Assembly: GCA_013378335.1 (NCBI GenBank)
Contig: CP040556.1
Coordinates: 1,922,001-1,986,000, forward strand
Source of the DNA: Streptococcus sanguinis
GTDB taxonomy: Bacteria > Bacillota > Bacilli > Lactobacillales > Streptococcaceae
Reading direction: 5' to 3'
Length of the DNA stretch: 64,000 nucleotides
The notes under the pieces were generated by a model. The model did not search any database. It had not been told where the DNA came from and saw nothing but the letters and a program-made list of their open reading frames with translations. Both the position numbers and the translations under genes were made by a program. Numbering within the stretch: the stretch's first letter is position 1; each line of letters starts with the position of its first letter. Shown one piece after another: positions 37,251-47,234 of this stretch.

Positions 37251-38268
37251 TAGCACCTCCCTGCTCCTCTCTTACTTTTACGACTTTCTTACCTCGAGTG
37301 TGTCCCAATTTCAGACTACGATATGCTTCTCTAACTGACTTTAGAGAAAAGTCATATACTTGATCAATATTTAGCTGAACCTTCCCATCTGAGACCATCT
37401 CCGCTAGAGCCTTAAAATCATCATATGTAGAGTGTCTCGGACCCGTGAACTGAGCTCCTCTTATTATAACATATGGAGAAGGTACTAGAGTTCCGATCTC
37501 ACTCCCCTTCAAACCTAGACTAAAAGCTAACTTAACGTAATCACTTCCATAGCAATCCAAGAACTTTGTAATCGGCTTTGGGGTTGCTGATAGAAGAGCA
37601 TTTTGGATATTCTCTTCGTAAGCTACTGGTATGGCACCTAAGGACTTCAGATATTCTGAATTCTTCTTACTTGCAATTCCGATAACCGTTGCACCCTTAG
37701 CAACTGCATACTGTACTGCAATACTTCCAATACCACCAGTCGCTGCTGAAATAACTACAACATCTTTAGAATTTAACTCAATCTTTCTAAATGCACCACC
37801 CACAGTTAGAGAGGCTACACCCATAGTAGCTGCGTGGTTCATATCAATCAGCTTTGGTTTTAATACAATTTCCGATACATTGACACAAATTTCTGTTGCC
37901 AAAGTTCCCCTCTTGGTCCCCAATCCAGGGTCACTGATCATTGATCCAAAAACCTTATCCCCTACTGAAAACGTATTCACTCCTTCACCAATTTCTGTGA
38001 TAACTCCAGCAAAATCCCTACCAACACCTCTTGGAAAAAGAGATGATTTCGACTCAAACCAACGACTGGGATTCCTTAGTTTCGCCATAAAAGATAAAAA
38101 TCTAAGTGGCTTTGCACCCTCAAAAGTCTTATAATCAATAGGATTTAAACCAACAGCATGAACTTCTACCCTAACTTGATTCGCTTCTAAAGAATCAGAT
38201 TTAATATTCACCAAATTTAACACTTCTTCATTACCGAAACGACTATATTGTATTGCTTGAACAACCAT
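37204..38268 (-). CDS. Zinc-independent MDR/quinone-type NADP-dependent oxidoreductase
   Basis: About 354 residues. GroES-like N-terminal domain (VHAVGLNPIDYKTFEGAKPL), FPRGVGRDFAGVITEIGEGV, and a Rossmann fold with VVISAATGGIGSIAVQYAVAKGA; no structural zinc Cys cluster. Likely reduces quinones or reactive enones with NADPH. The AAAGGAG before ATG 38268 decides the start. The C-terminus carries a basic extension past the usual family end where it overlaps the TetR gene. The operon is more AT-rich than its surroundings, compatible with transfer. Confidence 0.87.
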   Translation of the reverse strand: MVVQAIQYSRFGNEEVLNLVNIKSDSLEANQVRVEVHAVGLNPIDYKTFEGAKPLRFLSFMAKLRNPSRWFESKSSLFPRGVGRDFAGVITEIGEGVNTFSVGDKVFGSMISDPGLGTKRGTLATEICVNVSEIVLKPKLIDMNHAATMGVASLTVGGAFRKIELNSKDVVVISAATGGIGSIAVQYAVAKGATVIGIASKKNSEYLKSLGAIPVAYEENIQNALLSATPKPITKFLDCYGSDYVKLAFSLGLKGSEIGTLVPSPYVIIRGAQFTGPRHSTYDDFKALAEMVSDGKVQLNIDQVYDFSLKSVREAYRSLKLGHTRGKKVVKVREEQGGASGGKFRTKVCPDIRK

Positions 38269-38294
38269 TTTATAAACTCCTTTACCCCTCACGT

Positions 38295-38312
38295 ATTGAG
38301 TGAGTACTCAAT
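38295..38312. promoter_or_regulatory. TetR operator upstream of oxidoreductase operon
   Basis: ATTGAGT-GAGT-ACTCAAT: perfect 7-bp arms around a 4-base centre, placed 27 bases before the oxidoreductase start codon, as expected for repression by the TetR protein of the same operon. Confidence 0.72.
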
Positions 38313-38498
38313 CATTTTTTTGATTATACGCTTATTCTTCAAAGATGTCAACTATACTGTTCCCACAACTTCTAACTAAGTTAGATGTTCATAATAAAAA
38401 TGGATCGAATTTCAGTATCTTGGTAAATAAAAAAATACTGCTGGCTTAATAGCTCTATATTTACTTATAAAAGATTATAAAACTAGAACTCAAAGAAA

Positions 38499-38525
38499 TC
38501 CGACTGCTTATAAAAGCGGTCGGAT
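38499..38525. terminator. Hairpin after EXLDI gene
   Basis: ATCCGACTGCTT pairs with AAGCGGTCGGAT, one mismatch, immediately beyond the EXLDI stop; T-rich on the plus side. Confidence 0.6.
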
Positions 38526-38527
38526 TT

Positions 38528-38896
38528 TTATATATCTAATTTTTCAAAAAACTTGCCTGCTGACTGCTTTTCTTTTAGCTTCTCCAGCAGCTCATTCTCC
38601 AGAAAAGGACTTAGTTCGTCAAAATCTTGACAAACCTTAAAGACAGTTTCTCTGTCCAACTGGTCATAAGCTAGTTCGTAATAGTCCTTATTATGATGCC
38701 AGTTCTGGTCATAATTGACATCTGTTCGCTGATAGTAAACGATGTTTTGCTTCGGTGTCAGGTAAAGCTTCTGTGTTAGAATGCTTTTCTGATCTTTGGA
38801 CAGCTTGCTACGATTGAAAATCTTGACACCTTGAAAAATCTTGCGCTCATGGATACCTTGATTTGTAACTTTCAATTCAACTCTTTTATAGTGCAT
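38528..38896 (-). CDS. EXLDI-family protein
   Basis: 122 residues ending in FFEKLDI, the E-x-L-D-I terminus that names the family. The body has a beta-rich beginning (KRVELKVTNQGIHERKIFQG), TQKLYLTPKQNIVYYQRTDV and a helical C-terminal third. Function unknown; no signal or membrane segment. GGAGGTGA precedes the ATG. It stands alone between two terminators or gaps. Confidence 0.8.
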   Translation of the reverse strand: MHYKRVELKVTNQGIHERKIFQGVKIFNRSKLSKDQKSILTQKLYLTPKQNIVYYQRTDVNYDQNWHHNKDYYELAYDQLDRETVFKVCQDFDELSPFLENELLEKLKEKQSAGKFFEKLDI

Positions 38897-38960
38897 ATAG
38901 TCACCTCCAGAAATTACCTACATTATATCAGGTTCAGGCAGATTTTCAAGCAGAAATGTG

Positions 38961-39863
38961 TCATTGCCAAAAGTCTTTCGTCGCCTCTAAAATCTCTTCT
39001 GTCGATGTTACTGTCGCTTCAATAATGCTCTTGCCAGTCTTTTTCAGATAGGCTTGTATCAAATGATAGCCATAAGCATAGCCCGCAGCATAAGGCATTC
39101 CAACTGGTATCTGACCCTGTATCTCTGCAATTTCATCACCGTAGAGATATGGAGCCATTTCCGCCATCCCCGTTAGCTGAAGCTGACTTGAGATGATGGG
39201 CTTAATCTCCTCTAATTGCTCTGGACTGGTTGAAGTGACCCAAGGTCCAATGAGTTCTTTACCATAGAGCTCAGCAGCAAAAGACTCTGCCAATCCTTCA
39301 CTAACTACCCAGTCTGCTAGTGTCGTCTGCTGATTCCATTTGATAAATTGGAAGCGGACATTGTGATTGCACTCGTGGGCTAATGCCGCCTGCACACGTG
39401 GCAAAGTATAGTCATTTGGTAGTAGACTAAGCATGAGGTAGCCTGGAATTCCTCCATCTCCGCTGTAACCCTTATTGAGCTGTAGCATAGGCTTGTCTGG
39501 ATTGCCCAATAATATAGTAAAATGGTAATCCTCAACCTCTAAATCATAGCCAGCCTGTTCAAAAAGACCAATACTCCTTTTGATGGTATCCTGGCAGTCT
39601 TGCCAGAGTTGATCAGAGCTCAGAGAGTCGATAGCTGGTCTATCCTTTTCCGACAGAGTTCCAGGCAGCTGATTCATAAAGCCAAGTAGAAATAGAGCAT
39701 CAAATCCTCCAGGATACTTCGCTTTTAAAGGAATGTGCTGAGTTTGGTATTTAGGAGCAAATGGAGCGAGTATTTTCGCTCGAAAACAGCCCTCCCTTTT
39801 ATCAAATGGAAGTTCAAGCAGCTCTTGATAAACCTTATCTGAACGAATCATATTGATTTTCAT
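38961..39863 (-). CDS. DUF2268-type putative zinc metalloprotease
   Basis: 300 residues. The zinc motif is AALAHECNHNVRF (HExxH) with a third ligand in SEGLAESFAAELYG. No signal peptide is visible, so it is probably cytoplasmic, as for YjaZ-type proteins. AAGGAG precedes the ATG. Substrate and role unknown. Confidence 0.82.
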   Translation of the reverse strand: MKINMIRSDKVYQELLELPFDKREGCFRAKILAPFAPKYQTQHIPLKAKYPGGFDALFLLGFMNQLPGTLSEKDRPAIDSLSSDQLWQDCQDTIKRSIGLFEQAGYDLEVEDYHFTILLGNPDKPMLQLNKGYSGDGGIPGYLMLSLLPNDYTLPRVQAALAHECNHNVRFQFIKWNQQTTLADWVVSEGLAESFAAELYGKELIGPWVTSTSPEQLEEIKPIISSQLQLTGMAEMAPYLYGDEIAEIQGQIPVGMPYAAGYAYGYHLIQAYLKKTGKSIIEATVTSTEEILEATKDFWQ

Positions 39864-40037
39864 GGTAATCTCCTTTTCTAATTTTCACCAGTATACACCC
39901 TCCTCTAAGGTCATAGTCAAGAAAAAGATTTGAAACTTTTGTCTCAAATCCTCTTTCATCTATAACATTTGCTGCCTCCACTTTCAAATCTGGGTGCGGA
40001 AAGTAGCAAAGGTATTAGAGTAATAGGATAATTTTCC

Positions 40038-40667
40038 CTACTGCTCCTTCTTTTTCTCTTGCTTTAGCTTGCTTTTCTCCTTTTGCCACTTAGCATTTTC
40101 ATAGGTCACGGTATAGGTATCCTCATCGCCGCCTTCCCCATCAAAAACCAAGTCAAAGCGGATAGACTTGCCTGGCGCCAGATTGGTGCCGATTTGTGTA
40201 TTGTCAAAGGTTGAGCCGTCCAAAATATAGACATTTTCCTTCTTGTCATAAAGTCCAAAGTCATAAGGACTGACCAAAATGGGCTTTTTAGAAGTATTTT
40301 CAACCGTGATGGTTGCAACGACAGCTACTCCTGTTGACTCATCGCTCATGACTCTCTTGCTATCTTCCACTGCCGAATGAACTGTCACCTTGAGTCCGCT
40401 GGAAAATTCAACTGTTTTCTCAAAAGCGTGGCTGGAATAGGTCTCTAAAGGCGAGTTATGGTAGCCTGTGAGGGACTTGAGATGGTCATTTTCCTCCATA
40501 AGGCCAATCGTAGTAATGACGAGGATTATACTGAGCAAGGCCAGAAGAAAGATGATAATACCAGACACCAGAGCTGCCCAAAAGAGACCCTGCTTGTGGA
40601 GAGGACGTTTTAAACGGTAAACAAGATTGTCCTCACTGACAATCTCCTGCTGAATTCGCTGATTCAT
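40038..40667 (-). CDS. DUF4352-type membrane-anchored protein
   Basis: About 209 residues. A cytoplasmic N-terminus of about 27 residues, one membrane segment (FWAALVSGIIIFLLALLSII), then an extracellular immunoglobulin-like domain (FEKTVEFSSGLKVTVHSAVE, VAVVATITVENTSKKPILVS, GTNLAPGKSIRFDLVFDGEG) and a Lys-rich tail. ATG 40667 has AAAGG upstream. It is transcribed directly after mscS (21 bases apart), so a role in envelope or osmotic stress is possible but unproven. Confidence 0.8.
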   Translation of the reverse strand: MNQRIQQEIVSEDNLVYRLKRPLHKQGLFWAALVSGIIIFLLALLSIILVITTIGLMEENDHLKSLTGYHNSPLETYSSHAFEKTVEFSSGLKVTVHSAVEDSKRVMSDESTGVAVVATITVENTSKKPILVSPYDFGLYDKKENVYILDGSTFDNTQIGTNLAPGKSIRFDLVFDGEGGDEDTYTVTYENAKWQKEKSKLKQEKKKEQ

Positions 40668-40688
40668 ATGGACCTTTCTAATCAATAA

Positions 40689-41552
40689 TTACTTGCCTTT
40701 TGAAAGAGGTCCAAGCGTCGGAAGCTCAATCCCCTCTCGTAAAAGCGCCTCATGGTACAGACGGTAGAAGATATGGTAAATAGAAATCTGCATACCTCCC
40801 TGCACTATCATACTGATACGGAAGTTGAACTGGCCATTTGAAGCCATCTGCGGCCCCAAAATATTCGGTTCCTTGAGAATCTCTGGATGTTCTGGCACTG
40901 CTTCTTCATTGACCTTAGAAATGATATGGTAAATCTCGTCCAAATCCGTCTGGGCATAAATGGGAATGTCAATCAGAACACGCATATCGCCTCGAGACAG
41001 ATTACTGACAACCAAGATATTGCGGTTTGGAACAAAATGCAGCGTTCCGTCCGCGTCCCGTACCTGCGTCGTCCGAATCCCAACACTGATTACTGTTCCA
41101 GCGATGTTGATAAGACCGTTAGTCAGGTGGACATCGTCACCGACATCTAACTGTCGCTCAAGAAGAATAAAGAAGCCATTGACCAAATCCGACAGGAAGC
41201 CCTGAGCTCCCATCCCAATCGCCACCCCAGCAATTCCGGCACCAGCTAAAAGGCTGGAAACCGGCAGTCCCAAGATGGATAAACCCCAGTAAATCAAGAG
41301 AAAATACAAGACATAATTAAGCAGATTCTCAATCAGACGAGTGATAGTTTTCTGTCTGGCTACATCTTGCTTGGATAGCTTGAGAGAGGGGGCAATGATC
41401 TTGGCCACTGACAAATGCAGGATTTTCTTAACGATGTAAAATAAGATAAAAAGCAGAAGTAAAGAGACCAGCTTGGAAAAAAGGTCATCTGCAATCTTGC
41501 TCCAGTCAAACTGCTGGATATAGTGGGAAAAGACATTTCCGATCTTAGACAT
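40689..41552 (-). CDS. mscS: Small-conductance mechanosensitive channel
   Basis: 287 residues. Three N-terminal helices, with the pore-lining third helix GLPVSSLLAGAGIAGVAIGM followed by GAQGFLSDLVNGFFILLERQ and the beta domain (VGDDVHLTNGLINIAGTVIS). It releases solutes on hypo-osmotic shock. The nearby position of busR-busA is about 20 kb away and not linked. First gene of a two-gene unit. Confidence 0.92.
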   Translation of the reverse strand: MSKIGNVFSHYIQQFDWSKIADDLFSKLVSLLLLFILFYIVKKILHLSVAKIIAPSLKLSKQDVARQKTITRLIENLLNYVLYFLLIYWGLSILGLPVSSLLAGAGIAGVAIGMGAQGFLSDLVNGFFILLERQLDVGDDVHLTNGLINIAGTVISVGIRTTQVRDADGTLHFVPNRNILVVSNLSRGDMRVLIDIPIYAQTDLDEIYHIISKVNEEAVPEHPEILKEPNILGPQMASNGQFNFRISMIVQGGMQISIYHIFYRLYHEALLREGIELPTLGPLSKGK

Positions 41553-41695
41553 AGGCTACCTCCAAAAAGATTACTACCATTATACCACAAAGACCAATCA
41601 GCGCGGACATAGAATGGTTAACTCGACCTAGCATTGCTTTCACTCCCTTTCTATCGTATAATAAAATAAGTATCTAAGACAAGAGAGGAACTTAC

Positions 41696-42913
41696 ATGCT
41701 CCATCGTTTCATCACCATTTGGAATAAAACCAATCTAATCAAGCGGATTTCCATCGGTATTGGCATTGGTGTCCTACTGGCTGTCATCTTTCCCCAAGCA
41801 CAAGCCATCGGACTTCTGGGCCAAATCTTCGTTGGCGGCCTCAAGGCCATCGCTCCGCTCCTAGTCTTCGCTCTGGTGGCAAATGCCCTGTCGCAGCAGC
41901 AAAAAGGGCAAAAGAGCAATATGAAAAGAGTCATCTTGCTCTATCTTCTAGGAACCTTTGCGGCTGCCCTAGTCGCAGTACTAGTCAACTTCTTCTTTCC
42001 AATTAGCATAGAGTTGGCTTCGTCCTCCCAAGAAGTTTCTCCGCCAGATGGAATCGGACAAGTTCTCAGCAATCTTCTGCTTCAGCTGGTGGACAATCCC
42101 GTCAACGCCCTCATCACCGCTAACTACATTGGCATCCTGTCCTGGGCTGTCATCTTTGGAATTGCCATGCGGGAAGCCAGCCACCACAGCAAGGAACTGT
42201 TGCAGACCTTGGCAGATATCACTTCTAAGATTGTCGAGTGGATTATCAATCTAGCCCCTCTTGGTATTCTAGGCTTGGTCTACACGACCATTTCCGGCAA
42301 AGGTTTCCAGGCTCTAAAAAGCTATGGTATCCTGCTGTTGGCCTTGATAGCCAGCATGCTGATTGTCGTTCTGATTATCAATCCTTTGATTACCTTTATC
42401 ATGCTGCGGAAAAATCCTTATCCCTTGGTCTGGCGCTGTCTGCGAGTCAGTGGCGTGACTGCCTTTTTCACGCGCAGCTCTGCGGCTAACATCCCCGTCA
42501 ATATGAAACTCTGTCGGGATCTGGGGCTCAATCCAGAGACCTACTCGGTCTCTATTCCTCTGGGAGCCACTATCAACATGGCAGGGGCTGCTATTACTAT
42601 CAATACCCTGACCTTGGCTGCTGTCAATGCGCTGGGTATCAGGGTTGACTTTGGCACGGCTCTAGTTCTCAGTATTGTAGCGGCAATTTCTGCCTGCGGG
42701 GCTTCCGGCGTAGCTGGCGGTTCGCTTCTGCTCATTCCGGTCGCCTGCAGCCTCTTTGGGATTTCCAATGATTTGGCCATGCAGGTAGTCAGCGTCGGTT
42801 TCGTTATCGGTGTCATTCAGGACTCTTGCGAGACAGCCCTCAACTCTTCTACTGACGTTCTCTTTACAGCTGTGGCCGAGATGAGCGACTGGCCAAAAGA
42901 AAAACGCTATTAA
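41696..42913 (+). CDS. sstT: Sodium/serine-threonine symporter
   Basis: 405 residues of the dicarboxylate/amino acid:cation symporter family. Eight or so membrane helices; characteristic stretches include [16 protein letters not shown] (serine-rich re-entrant loop), [20 protein letters not shown] and [18 protein letters not shown], the SstT-specific ending. AGAGAGG lies upstream of the ATG. Imports serine and threonine with sodium. Confidence 0.94.
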   Translation: MLHRFITIWNKTNLIKRISIGIGIGVLLAVIFPQAQAIGLLGQIFVGGLKAIAPLLVFALVANALSQQQKGQKSNMKRVILLYLLGTFAAALVAVLVNFFFPISIELASSSQEVSPPDGIGQVLSNLLLQLVDNPVNALITANYIGILSWAVIFGIAMREASHHSKELLQTLADITSKIVEWIINLAPLGILGLVYTTISGKGFQALKSYGILLLALIASMLIVVLIINPLITFIMLRKNPYPLVWRCLRVSGVTAFFTRSSAANIPVNMKLCRDLGLNPETYSVSIPLGATINMAGAAITINTLTLAAVNALGIRVDFGTALVLSIVAAISACGASGVAGGSLLLIPVACSLFGISNDLAMQVVSVGFVIGVIQDSCETALNSSTDVLFTAVAEMSDWPKEKRY

Positions 42914-42926
42914 TTTCGACAAAAAA

Positions 42927-42967
42927 CCTCTAGACTTCCATCATTGCGGAAAGCTAGAGGCTTTTTT
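42927..42967. terminator. Terminator shared by sstT and alanine symporter
   Basis: CCTCTAG (42927-42933) pairs with CTAGAGG (42954-42960) with further pairing inside (CTT/AAG), T run on the plus side and A run on the other. Confidence 0.82.
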
Positions 42968-42978
42968 ATGTGTGAAAG

Positions 42979-44316
42979 TTAGTTCTTTCGATGCTTGGCA
43001 AAATATCTCTTCGTCTCACTGATGACAATAGGAGACAAAACTAATAAGGCAATCAAGTTTGGCAAGGCCATGAGGGCATTGACAATATCTGCAATAATCC
43101 AGACCGCCTCTAGACCCACAAAGCCACCGAGAATGATCATAAGGACAAATATCAGACGATAAACGCGGATATAGCGCACCCCAAAGAGAAATTCAAAACA
43201 GCGCTCACCATAGTAGTTCCAACCCAAGATAGTCGTAAAGGCAAACAGAACTAGAAAGACTGAAAGCAGAACTGGACCAAAATTATCAAAAACAGTCGCA
43301 AAGGCTGCCTGAGTCAGGGACACACCGTTGAGATTGCCATCCCAGACCCCTGTGATTAAAATCGTCAAGCCTGTCAGACTACAGATAATCAAGGTATCGA
43401 TAAAGGTTCCGGTCATGGAAATCAAGCCCTGTTCTACCGGTTCCTTAGTCCGAGCTGCCGCCGCTGCAATGGGCGCTGATCCCAAGCCAGATTCATTGGA
43501 GAAAACTCCACGCGCAACCCCGTTTTGAATGGCCATCTGGATGGTCGCACCGGCAAAGCCACTGACAGCTGCTGTCTGACTAAAGGCTGAACTAAAGACC
43601 AGCTGGAGAGTCGGCAGTAATCGATCTAGATTGACCGCTAGGACAGTCACAGTCCCCAAGATATAAATCGCTGCCATAAAGGGCACAACCTTGGTCGATA
43701 CTCGAGCAATAGACTGGATGCCGCTGAAAATAACCAGAGCTACTAAAATAGCCAAGATAGAAGCTGTCACAGCTGGAGGCAGCTGAATGGTATTCTGCAT
43801 GGCCTCTGTGATGGAATTGACCTGCGTAAAGGTCCCAATCCCCAAAAGAGCCACCAAGATACCAGCTATCGCAAAAAAGATAGCCAGCGGGCGCCACTTC
43901 TCGCCCATCCCTAGTAAGATATAGTGCATGGGACCGCCCGCCATAGCACCATGAGCATCCTTGCGCCGGTACTTGATAGCCAATAGGCCTTCGGCATACT
44001 TGGTCGCCATCCCAAAGAAAGCAGCTACCCACATCCAGAAGAGGGCACCCGGTCCACCGGTTTTAATGGCCGTTGCCACTCCGATGATATTTCCTGTTCC
44101 CACAGTCGCGGCTAGAGCCGTACAAAGAGCCGCAAAGCTAGAGACATCGCCCTGATGCTCCTCGTCTGATACAAAAATTAGCCGAAAGGCACGCGGAAGT
44201 CGAAAAATCTGCAGCAAGCCCAGACGCAGACTGAGATAGATACCGGTACCAACCAGCAAAATGAGCAGGGGTGGTCCCCAAACCAAAGAATCCAACCGAT
44301 TCAATATTTCCAACAT
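42979..44316 (-). CDS. Sodium:alanine/glycine symporter (AGCS family)
   Basis: 445 residues, eleven or so membrane helices. AGCS signatures are visible: ALAATVGTGNIIGVATAIKT, GPGALFWMWVAAFFGMATKY and VFSNESGLGSAPIAAAAART. AAGGAG precedes the ATG. A glycine riboswitch in its leader indicates that glycine is a substrate or at least the controlling ligand. It faces sstT tail to tail, giving two neutral amino-acid symporters in one neighbourhood. Confidence 0.94.
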   Translation of the reverse strand: MLEILNRLDSLVWGPPLLILLVGTGIYLSLRLGLLQIFRLPRAFRLIFVSDEEHQGDVSSFAALCTALAATVGTGNIIGVATAIKTGGPGALFWMWVAAFFGMATKYAEGLLAIKYRRKDAHGAMAGGPMHYILLGMGEKWRPLAIFFAIAGILVALLGIGTFTQVNSITEAMQNTIQLPPAVTASILAILVALVIFSGIQSIARVSTKVVPFMAAIYILGTVTVLAVNLDRLLPTLQLVFSSAFSQTAAVSGFAGATIQMAIQNGVARGVFSNESGLGSAPIAAAAARTKEPVEQGLISMTGTFIDTLIICSLTGLTILITGVWDGNLNGVSLTQAAFATVFDNFGPVLLSVFLVLFAFTTILGWNYYGERCFEFLFGVRYIRVYRLIFVLMIILGGFVGLEAVWIIADIVNALMALPNLIALLVLSPIVISETKRYFAKHRKN

Positions 44317-44340
44317 GATATAAGCTCCTTTTCACACCGA

Positions 44341-44373
44341 GAAAAAGAAAGAGCACATGCAAAACATGTACTC
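44341..44373 (-). terminator. Riboswitch expression-platform terminator
   Basis: GAGCACATG (44351-44359) pairs with CATGTACTC (44365-44373); on the minus strand TTTCTTTTTC follows, directly upstream of the symporter ribosome binding site. Confidence 0.82.
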
Positions 44374-44375
44374 TG

Positions 44376-44530
44376 GATGCGCTGGAGTAGGGAAATCCCT
44401 GCCTCTTCGCTCTGTCCTTTTACCTGAGAGTTTGAGCGGTTCTATACCGCCTTGCCCCTTCGGTGCCATTCATGGTCTCTCCAGAGTTCCGTCCATTTCA
44501 CAGTCAGAGGTGCCTGCCTCTTTCTGAAAA
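44376..44530 (-). ncRNA. Glycine riboswitch
   Basis: On the minus strand the leader contains CTCTGGAGAGACC, GGCACCGAAGGGGCAA, a GGCGGTATAGAACCGC hairpin and CTCAGGTAAAAGGACAGAG, the conserved glycine-aptamer core (44409-44490). Only one complete aptamer is seen, followed by a GC-rich partial fold (AGGCAGGGATTTCCCT) that may be the ghost aptamer of a singlet-type switch, then a terminator. Control of a sodium:alanine/glycine symporter is a known use. Confidence 0.92.
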
Positions 44531-44638
44531 ACTTCGTTCGGTGTTGATTATTAATTTTCTATTATTCTAAAAGAACATTCGCCTTTTGTCAATATTTTAT
44601 GAAAATTTTTGAGCATGTAAACGTTTTTTGATACAAAA

Positions 44639-44658
44639 AAGAAGCCCTCAGGCTTCTT
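44639..44658 (-). terminator. trxA terminator
   Basis: AAGAAGCC CTCA GGCTTCTT stem with a T run on the minus strand, 3 bases before the trxA stop region. Confidence 0.87.
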
Positions 44659-44660
44659 GC

Positions 44661-44975
44661 TTAGCTTAATTCAGCGATAATTGCCTTGAGCTGGTCTTTG
44701 GTGTGAACACCTGCGACTTGCTTAACGACTTGACCATCTTTCTTGAACAAAAGGGTCGGAATGGACATAATGCCAAATTCACGGGCAGTATTTGGATTTT
44801 CATCCACATCCATTTTAAGGATTTTCAATTCATCCTCATGAACTTCTCCTGCCAACTGCTCCAAGATAGGTGCCTGCATACGGCACGGACCGCACCAAGT
44901 TGCCCAAAAGTCAATCAAAACCAATCCCTCTTTTGTTTCTTCTGCGAATGTTGCATCTGTAACTGCTGCTACCAT
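44661..44975 (-). CDS. trxA: Thioredoxin
   Basis: 104 residues. Redox site WCGPC (Cys28, Cys31) in FWATWCGPCRM, the cis-proline in SIPTLLFK and the VAGVHTK ending. Reduces ribonucleotide reductase, peroxiredoxins and methionine sulfoxide reductases. AAAGGAG precedes the ATG. Monocistronic. Confidence 0.97.
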   Translation of the reverse strand: MVAAVTDATFAEETKEGLVLIDFWATWCGPCRMQAPILEQLAGEVHEDELKILKMDVDENPNTAREFGIMSIPTLLFKKDGQVVKQVAGVHTKDQLKAIIAELS

Positions 44976-45060
44976 AAATCTTCTCCTTTGAATAGCTTAC
45001 TTTTGATAACATTTTACACCAAAAACATCAGAAAGAAAAATATTTGCTACGGGTAGTACC

Positions 45061-46479
45061 TTAGTCACTCAGTGAGAAATGGTTGGTCATGAGATTGCTG
45101 GCATCCAAGAGAACTTTCTCCAAGAGCTGGTCTGTCGCTTCTTGCACCTTATCGCTCATGGCTTGATTTTCAGCTTCAAAGTCCACATCCTCGCCCTTGG
45201 CCAGAGCTTGGTCTACCCGACCAATCATTTCATGACCCCAGGCCATCGTCTTCTCTTGGTAATCATCCAAATCACCGACATGACTGCTAAAATGAGCATC
45301 AGCCAGACCAGCAATCAAGCGATTAGCCCAGTAGAAGGAATCTGTCGAAACCTTGTCCGTTGTGTTGGCAAAGTAGTCTGGCGTTGTCGAGACTTGAGTA
45401 AAGAAAGGAACAGCTGTATTGTAAGGCATAGAGCCGTAAGATAACCACTGGATACCCGTCGTTGCCTGCGGTTGATTAGGGCGCAGCTGCAAGATAGCTG
45501 TCTGACTGGTTCGATTGATTCCAATGGTCCGAAAAGCCCGTCTGCTGTGGCGGTCGCCCTCTGCTCCGTAAGGATCATAAGGCGAATCCTGATAGTGACT
45601 GCTCAGGACATACTTGACATCTTCAATGGTAATCTTGCGATAAGGCTTGCGGCACCAAGGAATGAAGAAACTCCTTGGATCTTGTTCCACTTCTGGATTG
45701 AGAAAACGCTGGATGTCCCAAGCACGCGGTGTATTGTAATGACGGTCCTTATCCTTCTGGCTGCCAAAAGCATAGCGGGGATTGAAGCCCTTGTCCGAGT
45801 AATTCAGATTGAGATAGTTTTCCTTGATAAAGTTTTTGAGATTTGGATGACAGAGGAAGTGATCAGGATTGTCAAATTCAAAATAATCACTGCCCAGCTG
45901 ATTGGGGTTGGTCACGTAGGCATCATCTGGCACGCGCCGCGCCATCCAATGGTGGCCGCCAATGGTCTCCAGCCACCAGATCTCATTAACATCTGAAATA
46001 GCAATCCCATTAGACTCATAAGTACCGTATTCTTCTAAGATTTTCCCTAGACGAAGAACTCCTTCTCGTGCCGTCTTGATATAGGGGAGAACCAGCGTAA
46101 GGATATCTTCCTCGCTGATACCTGACTCTACCAAAGGATCAGCTCCCAGCACGCGGCTATTAGTCGTAATCGTTTCCGTTGCGCTGACAGCAACATTGTA
46201 GCTGTTAATTCCAGCTGCTCCCCAAATCCCATCCTTGGGAACTGCATCTGGCACTGCCGTATAGCGGACTGGATTGTCCGGTAAATCCATCTCAAAAGAG
46301 GTCAAAACAGACTGATAATGGCGGGGCTGATCTTGTGGCTCCACTACGACAAATTTCTTGGGTGTAAAGACCCCATTTTGTGAATCCTCTGTACGAGCTA
46401 CAATGGTTGAACCGTCGTAACTGGCTTTCTTTCCAACCAAAATAGTCGTGCAGGAATCTGATGCATGCTTTATTCTCAT
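45061..46479 (-). CDS. pepD: C69-family dipeptidase
   Basis: 472 residues. The N-terminal [20 protein letters not shown] is the short leader typical of PepDA: Cys10 is the probable autoprocessed N-terminal nucleophile. [14 protein letters not shown] and the later [18 protein letters not shown] belong to the Ntn-hydrolase core. It cleaves dipeptides in the cytoplasm (or on the surface, as proposed for some streptococci). CGGAGGG precedes the ATG. Confidence 0.92.
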   Translation of the reverse strand: MRIKHASDSCTTILVGKKASYDGSTIVARTEDSQNGVFTPKKFVVVEPQDQPRHYQSVLTSFEMDLPDNPVRYTAVPDAVPKDGIWGAAGINSYNVAVSATETITTNSRVLGADPLVESGISEEDILTLVLPYIKTAREGVLRLGKILEEYGTYESNGIAISDVNEIWWLETIGGHHWMARRVPDDAYVTNPNQLGSDYFEFDNPDHFLCHPNLKNFIKENYLNLNYSDKGFNPRYAFGSQKDKDRHYNTPRAWDIQRFLNPEVEQDPRSFFIPWCRKPYRKITIEDVKYVLSSHYQDSPYDPYGAEGDRHSRRAFRTIGINRTSQTAILQLRPNQPQATTGIQWLSYGSMPYNTAVPFFTQVSTTPDYFANTTDKVSTDSFYWANRLIAGLADAHFSSHVGDLDDYQEKTMAWGHEMIGRVDQALAKGEDVDFEAENQAMSDKVQEATDQLLEKVLLDASNLMTNHFSLSD

Positions 46480-46579
46480 TATTTTCCCTCCGAAACACTT
46501 TATGCTGCTTACATTATAGCAAAAAGCAGGCCCTCATAAAAGAACCTGCTGCTATCTCTTCGCTGAAACTTCCAATGCC

Positions 46580-47224
46580 TTATTCGATTTTCAAGACATA
46601 GGTATGCTCTTTGTACAGTTCATCAATCTCAAAATGCTCCAAATCTTCTTCCCTTGAGACAATATAATGCCCTTCTCTTTGATAATAGCCTAAGGAATTT
46701 CCCGACTTGTCTGTCAGACAGATTGTCCGCTGCTTCCTATCAACGCTGAAAGAAAACGGTGTTTGATCTTTGGGGCGTCCGACAACTAAATAATCTTGAC
46801 AAATCAGCTTGCCGCCCCACTTCTGATAGAGGTGATTTGCTTGTTCTCCGTCTCTGGTAAAGATGATCAAGGCCTCAACATTCTTTTCTTGCAGTTTCTC
46901 TCGAGCAGTTTGAAAGAGGTGGCCGGCTATCCCTTGATTCTGAAAATCAGGATGGACAGCCAGATTAGCGAAGTAGGCTATCTTTTCTCCTGGATAATAT
47001 GCATAAGAACGACTTGCTTCTTCGGTATATACCCCAATATCTAGGAGCCCTACAACCTGATCATCTTCAACTGCTATGAGCTCAATCGAATCTTGGTAAG
47101 GCTCTTCAGTAAACTCATCCTTGCTACGGCTCATATCATCAAAGAAAGGCGAAAAGAGATAACTCAAAGCTTTTGTATAAACCCAACTTCTCTCATAAGT
47201 CGAGTCATAGGTTTGTATTTTCAT
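46580..47224 (-). CDS. GNAT-family N-acetyltransferase
   Basis: 214 residues. The core is VVGLLDIGVYTEE, IAYFANLAVHPDFQNQGIAG (acetyl-CoA loop) and ALIIFTRDGEQANHLYQKWG, with an extra C-terminal domain of about 60 residues. Located 10 bases after mutS2 on the same strand, so probably co-transcribed. Substrate unknown. Confidence 0.87.
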   Translation of the reverse strand: MKIQTYDSTYERSWVYTKALSYLFSPFFDDMSRSKDEFTEEPYQDSIELIAVEDDQVVGLLDIGVYTEEASRSYAYYPGEKIAYFANLAVHPDFQNQGIAGHLFQTAREKLQEKNVEALIIFTRDGEQANHLYQKWGGKLICQDYLVVGRPKDQTPFSFSVDRKQRTICLTDKSGNSLGYYQREGHYIVSREEDLEHFEIDELYKEHTYVLKIE

Positions 47225-47234
47225 ATATGGCCTC

